64,000 bases of DNA from Paenibacillus pinihumi DSM 23905 = JCM 16419 (GTDB taxonomy: Bacteria > Bacillota > Bacilli > Paenibacillales > Paenibacillaceae). The notes below the pieces were generated by a model that saw only the letters and a list, made by a program, of their open reading frames with translations, searched no databases and was not told the DNA's origin. Within the stretch, counting starts at the first letter, position 1. Each line of letters starts with the position of its first letter. The stretch is from assembly GCF_000422505.1 (NCBI RefSeq), contig NZ_KE383867.1:128494-192493 (forward strand), written 5' to 3'. This document shows, piece after piece, positions 61,347 to 64,000 of the stretch. The translations under genes and the position numbers were made by a program.

Positions 61347-61830
61347 TTATTAAGAGAGCCATATGGCTTGTACATGTAATTGCTGCCTGTTTCATTTTAT
61401 ATAAAAAAGTTTAAGCCCGGTTCAAGAGGGATTTTCAACTCTTGATACCGGGCCTTTGCATTTGTAGAGGGGATTCCGGCCACGCATCGTTTGCATTGAA
61501 CCTGTGAAATTTTGAAAAAAGCCGCCCGTTCCCTGTAATAGACACCGGAAGACTGTCATATGGTGGAGGAAATCGGATCAGGTATGTAGAATGTCCTTAG
61601 TAGCTGTGCAGGATGTGGACTTTTGCCGATATAAGAACTGCGCGCACATAATTTCACATCCAAATATAAGCCGCTTGTATCGACTGAACTGAACATCTCA
61701 TGAAGGCAATATTGCAGGATGTGGCCCCTTGTGCCTGGAGGCAGCATGAAATTGCATGGCTAGCCAGCCAGGTAAGTTTAATCAGTGAAGGCTTAGATAT
61801 TATAAAGAGAGTGTAGGAGGGGACGCAATC
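61347..61830. other. non-coding gap between znuA and glgA
   Basis: A terminator-like hairpin (CCCGGT-TCAAGAG paired with CTCTTGA-T-ACCGGG, about 61417-61453) closes znuCBA. The next 350 bases have no convincing gene. The 11-mer GCAGGATGTGG occurs twice (about 61607 and 61711), without clear meaning. Confidence 0.55.
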
Positions 61831-63285
61831 ATGAAGCTGTTGTTCGCTGCTGCAGAAGGCAGTCCTTTTGTGAAGACAGGAGGCTTGGCCGATGTCATTG
61901 GCGCGCTGCCCAAAGCGCTGCGTCAGTCCGGTTCAGATGCACGGGTTATCTTGCCTAAGTACAAGGCCATTCCGGAGGCTCTGCGCGCATCCATGACCTA
62001 TCTCACCCATATTGAAGTACCGATGGGCTGGAGGGCCTGCTATTGCGGAGTTTTTGAGCTGGAACATGACGGGGTGCGGACTTATTTTGTAGATAATGAA
62101 TATTTTTTTGGCGCACGCGACGGTATCTATGGTCATGGCGACGATGAGGAACGCTTTGCGTTCTTTAACCGCGCCGTACTCGAAATTTTGCCTCATATCG
62201 GATTCCAGCCGGATGTGATACACAGCCATGATTGGCATGCAGGCATGATTGCCCCTATGCTCCACAAGCATTACCGACACAATCCTTATTATCAGTCGAT
62301 AAAAACCGTATTTACGATTCATAACTTACAATATCAGGGCGTATTTCCCTATTCCATATTGGGCGGCCTGCTCGGACTGGATGACTCGTATTTCCATCCC
62401 GGTGGGGTGGAGTACAGGGGTGGCGTCAGTTTCATAAAAGGCGGCATCAATTATTCCGACCATGTGACGACTGTCAGCAGCACATACGCGCGGGAAATCC
62501 AAAGCGAATACTACGGGGAAGGATTGGACGGCACTTTGCGTTGGCTTGGCAGCCGCCTGAGCGGCATTGTGAATGGCATTGACCAGCAGAGCTACAATCC
62601 GGCAAGCGACCCGAATTTATCTCATCCGTACCGCTCCAGCCTGAACACAAAACGGCTGAACAAGATGGAGCTCCAACGCTTGCTCGGTTTGGAGCAGCAG
62701 CGGAACACGCCGATGATCGGCATGGTCGGGCGGCTTACCGGGCAAAAGGGACTTGATCTTGTGGAGCGCATACTGCCTGAGCTGATGGACTATGATGATG
62801 TGCAGCTTGTCATGCTCGGCAGCGGTGATGCCCATTATGAGCATGTCTTCCGTGACACCTCCAACCGTTACCCGCACAAGCTTGCTGTACAGATCAAATT
62901 TGATGAAGGGCTGGCCAGGAAAATTTATGCGTCGTCCGATCTGTTCCTGATGCCGTCCAGATTCGAGCCTTGCGGGCTAAGCCAATTGATTGCCATGCGC
63001 TATGGCAGCATTCCGGTTGTAAGGGAGACAGGTGGCTTGAATGATACGGTCCTGCCTTACAATGAATTTACCGGGGAAGGCAACGGATTTACATTCACCA
63101 ATTACAATGCGCATGACATGCTGCATACCATCCGCAGAGCCTTGTCATTTTACAGACAGCCGGAGCATTGGAGCAGAATTGCGCAGCAGGCCATGGGCGG
63201 TGATTATAGCTGGGGCCGCTCGGCAGCGGAATATTATGCCCTGTATGCCCGGCTGACAGGGGTTCAGGTTCCGGATAAAGGATGA
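61831..63285 (+). CDS. glgA: glycogen synthase (ADP-glucose type)
   Basis: 484-residue GT5 glycosyltransferase that extends alpha-1,4-glucan from ADP-glucose. The N-terminal MKLLFAAAEGSPFVKTGGLADVIGALPKAL holds the KTGGL ADP-glucose-binding motif. Also VIHSHDWHAGMIAPML, TIHNLQYQGVFP, GIVNGID, MIGMVGRLTGQKGLDL, and FLMPSRFEPCGLSQLIAMRYGSIPVVRETGGL with the catalytic Glu. AGGAGGGG precedes ATG 61831. Other glg genes are not in the window. Confidence 0.96.
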   Translation: MKLLFAAAEGSPFVKTGGLADVIGALPKALRQSGSDARVILPKYKAIPEALRASMTYLTHIEVPMGWRACYCGVFELEHDGVRTYFVDNEYFFGARDGIYGHGDDEERFAFFNRAVLEILPHIGFQPDVIHSHDWHAGMIAPMLHKHYRHNPYYQSIKTVFTIHNLQYQGVFPYSILGGLLGLDDSYFHPGGVEYRGGVSFIKGGINYSDHVTTVSSTYAREIQSEYYGEGLDGTLRWLGSRLSGIVNGIDQQSYNPASDPNLSHPYRSSLNTKRLNKMELQRLLGLEQQRNTPMIGMVGRLTGQKGLDLVERILPELMDYDDVQLVMLGSGDAHYEHVFRDTSNRYPHKLAVQIKFDEGLARKIYASSDLFLMPSRFEPCGLSQLIAMRYGSIPVVRETGGLNDTVLPYNEFTGEGNGFTFTNYNAHDMLHTIRRALSFYRQPEHWSRIAQQAMGGDYSWGRSAAEYYALYARLTGVQVPDKG

Positions 63286-63401
63286 TACAGAGACAGATGG
63301 CTCAAATCAGGCAGTGAAGAACAGTGAAACAGTGAACGTGAAGCCGCGCAGAATTGCGCTCCCCTTCAGCTATTCCTATCCTATCAAAGAGGGGATTCTA
63401 T

Positions 63402-64000
63402 ATGTCAGTCGATGTTCTGGTACGCAATAATGTAAAAGTGCTCGGCACAGGCAGCCGGACGATTATGCTCGCGCACGGCTTTGGCTGTGATCAAGATATG
63501 TGGCGTTATATAGTTCCCGGCTTTGCCGCAGACTACCGGATCGTGCTGTTTGATTATGTCGGCTCCGGCCGATCGGAAATTAAAGACTATAACCCGGATA
63601 AATATAGCGATTTGCAAGGATATGCGCAGGATGTGCTGGATATTATGGAGGCGCTCGACTTGAGCAATGTCATTTTCGTCGGGCATTCCGTCAGCAGCAT
63701 GATCGGCATGCTTGCCTCAATCCGGGCACAAAAATATTTTGGGCATCTCGTCATGCTTGGCCCTTCACCGCGCTATATGAACGATCTACCGGATTATTAC
63801 GGGGGATTCGACAAGAGTGATATTGAAGAGCTGCTCAATATGATGCAAATGAACTTTACAGGGTGGGCCAGCTATCTGGCACCGATCGTGATGCAAAATC
63901 CTGAACGGCATGAGCTTGCCGAAGAGCTGGAGCAAAGCTTCTGTTCCAGAGATCCGCATATTGCGCGGCAGTTCGCAGAAGTTACTTTTATGTCTGATTG
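63402..64000 (+). CDS. rsbQ: RsbQ-like alpha/beta hydrolase, 3' end outside window
   Basis: Frame from ATG 63402 (AGAGGGG upstream) open to the window edge, 199 codons. It opens MSVDVLVRNNVKVLGTGS and then has IMLAHGFGCDQDMWRY, FDYVGSGRSE, YAQDVLDIMEALDL, the nucleophile elbow VGHSVSSMIGMLASIRA (Ser in GHS) and GPSPRYMNDLPDYYGGF. These match the RsbQ family, which in B. subtilis works with the PP2C phosphatase RsbP in energy-stress activation of sigma-B. A KAI2-like or other signalling hydrolase is the alternative. The partner gene would lie downstream. Confidence 0.88.
   Translation, partial: MSVDVLVRNNVKVLGTGSRTIMLAHGFGCDQDMWRYIVPGFAADYRIVLFDYVGSGRSEIKDYNPDKYSDLQGYAQDVLDIMEALDLSNVIFVGHSVSSMIGMLASIRAQKYFGHLVMLGPSPRYMNDLPDYYGGFDKSDIEELLNMMQMNFTGWASYLAPIVMQNPERHELAEELEQSFCSRDPHIARQFAEVTFMSD

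Overview
The window looks like the chromosome of a Paenibacillus-type Firmicute (class Bacilli). The gene order thiL-tsaE-tsaB-rimI-tsaD ... ydiF-like ABC-F ... tatA-tatC ... groES-groEL matches the ydi-groE region of Bacillus subtilis. Ribosome binding sites are strong (AGGAGG type), GTG and TTG starts are common, S-layer (SLH) proteins occur, and the host GC content looks intermediate by eye. One segment (about 41.4-46.4 kb) is clearly AT-richer and foreign.

Layout. 1-5.8 kb: the end of an ATP-dependent DNA ligase converging on Ku (non-homologous end joining), a small acidic protein, a polysaccharide deacetylase and a PepSY/YcdB-SLH surface protein. 5.9-10.9 kb: a YitT membrane protein, then thiL and four tightly overlapping genes for tRNA t6A synthesis (tsaE, tsaB, tsaD) with rimI. 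11-19.4 kb: an accessory block between tsaD and the ydiF-like gene, holding a phosphodiester-glycosidase-like protein, methionine uptake (metNI and, separately, metQ), a flavin monooxygenase and a Rieske oxidoreductase. The block is bracketed by two clusters of DnaA boxes. 19.9-24.5 kb: ABC-F ATPase, 5-formyl-THF cyclo-ligase, MoaB-like protein, and a TatAC secretion pair.

24.7-33.2 kb: two paralogous four-gene envelope-stress cassettes, each LiaI/LiaF-like membrane protein - PspA - PspC - PspA. Each is preceded by the same 80-bp promoter region. A LiaSR-like two-component system, a small protein and a GH8 glycosidase lie between them. 33.3-39.1 kb: a DUF2500-like protein, proline dehydrogenase, a kduI-DeoR-kduD operon for unsaturated-uronate catabolism behind a perfect inverted-repeat operator, a GNAT acetyltransferase and a membrane-anchored protein. 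39.2-41.35 kb: CIRCE-controlled groESL.

41.33-46.48 kb: an AT-rich island inserted at the 3' end of groEL. It is bounded by a 39-bp direct repeat of the groEL end with one mismatch. It contains two modules, each ending in a related repeat of about 170 bp: a PLD-type protein with a tyrosine-recombinase remnant, and a membrane peptide plus a STAND-type NTPase separated by a frameshift-like junction. This is the best candidate for an undescribed, probably defensive, system.

46.7-61.3 kb: metal uptake. Two complete haem/iron ABC transporters flank two NEAT-domain surface proteins. One transporter has its ATPase fused to an IsdG-type haem oxygenase. Fur boxes lie in the divergent promoter region, with a candidate small RNA between them. 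A znuCBA zinc transporter with three Zur-like sites follows. 61.8-64 kb: glycogen synthase and the start of an RsbQ-like hydrolase cut by the window edge. No tRNA, rRNA, CRISPR array or intact transposase was seen. All family assignments come from reading motifs, not from database searches.
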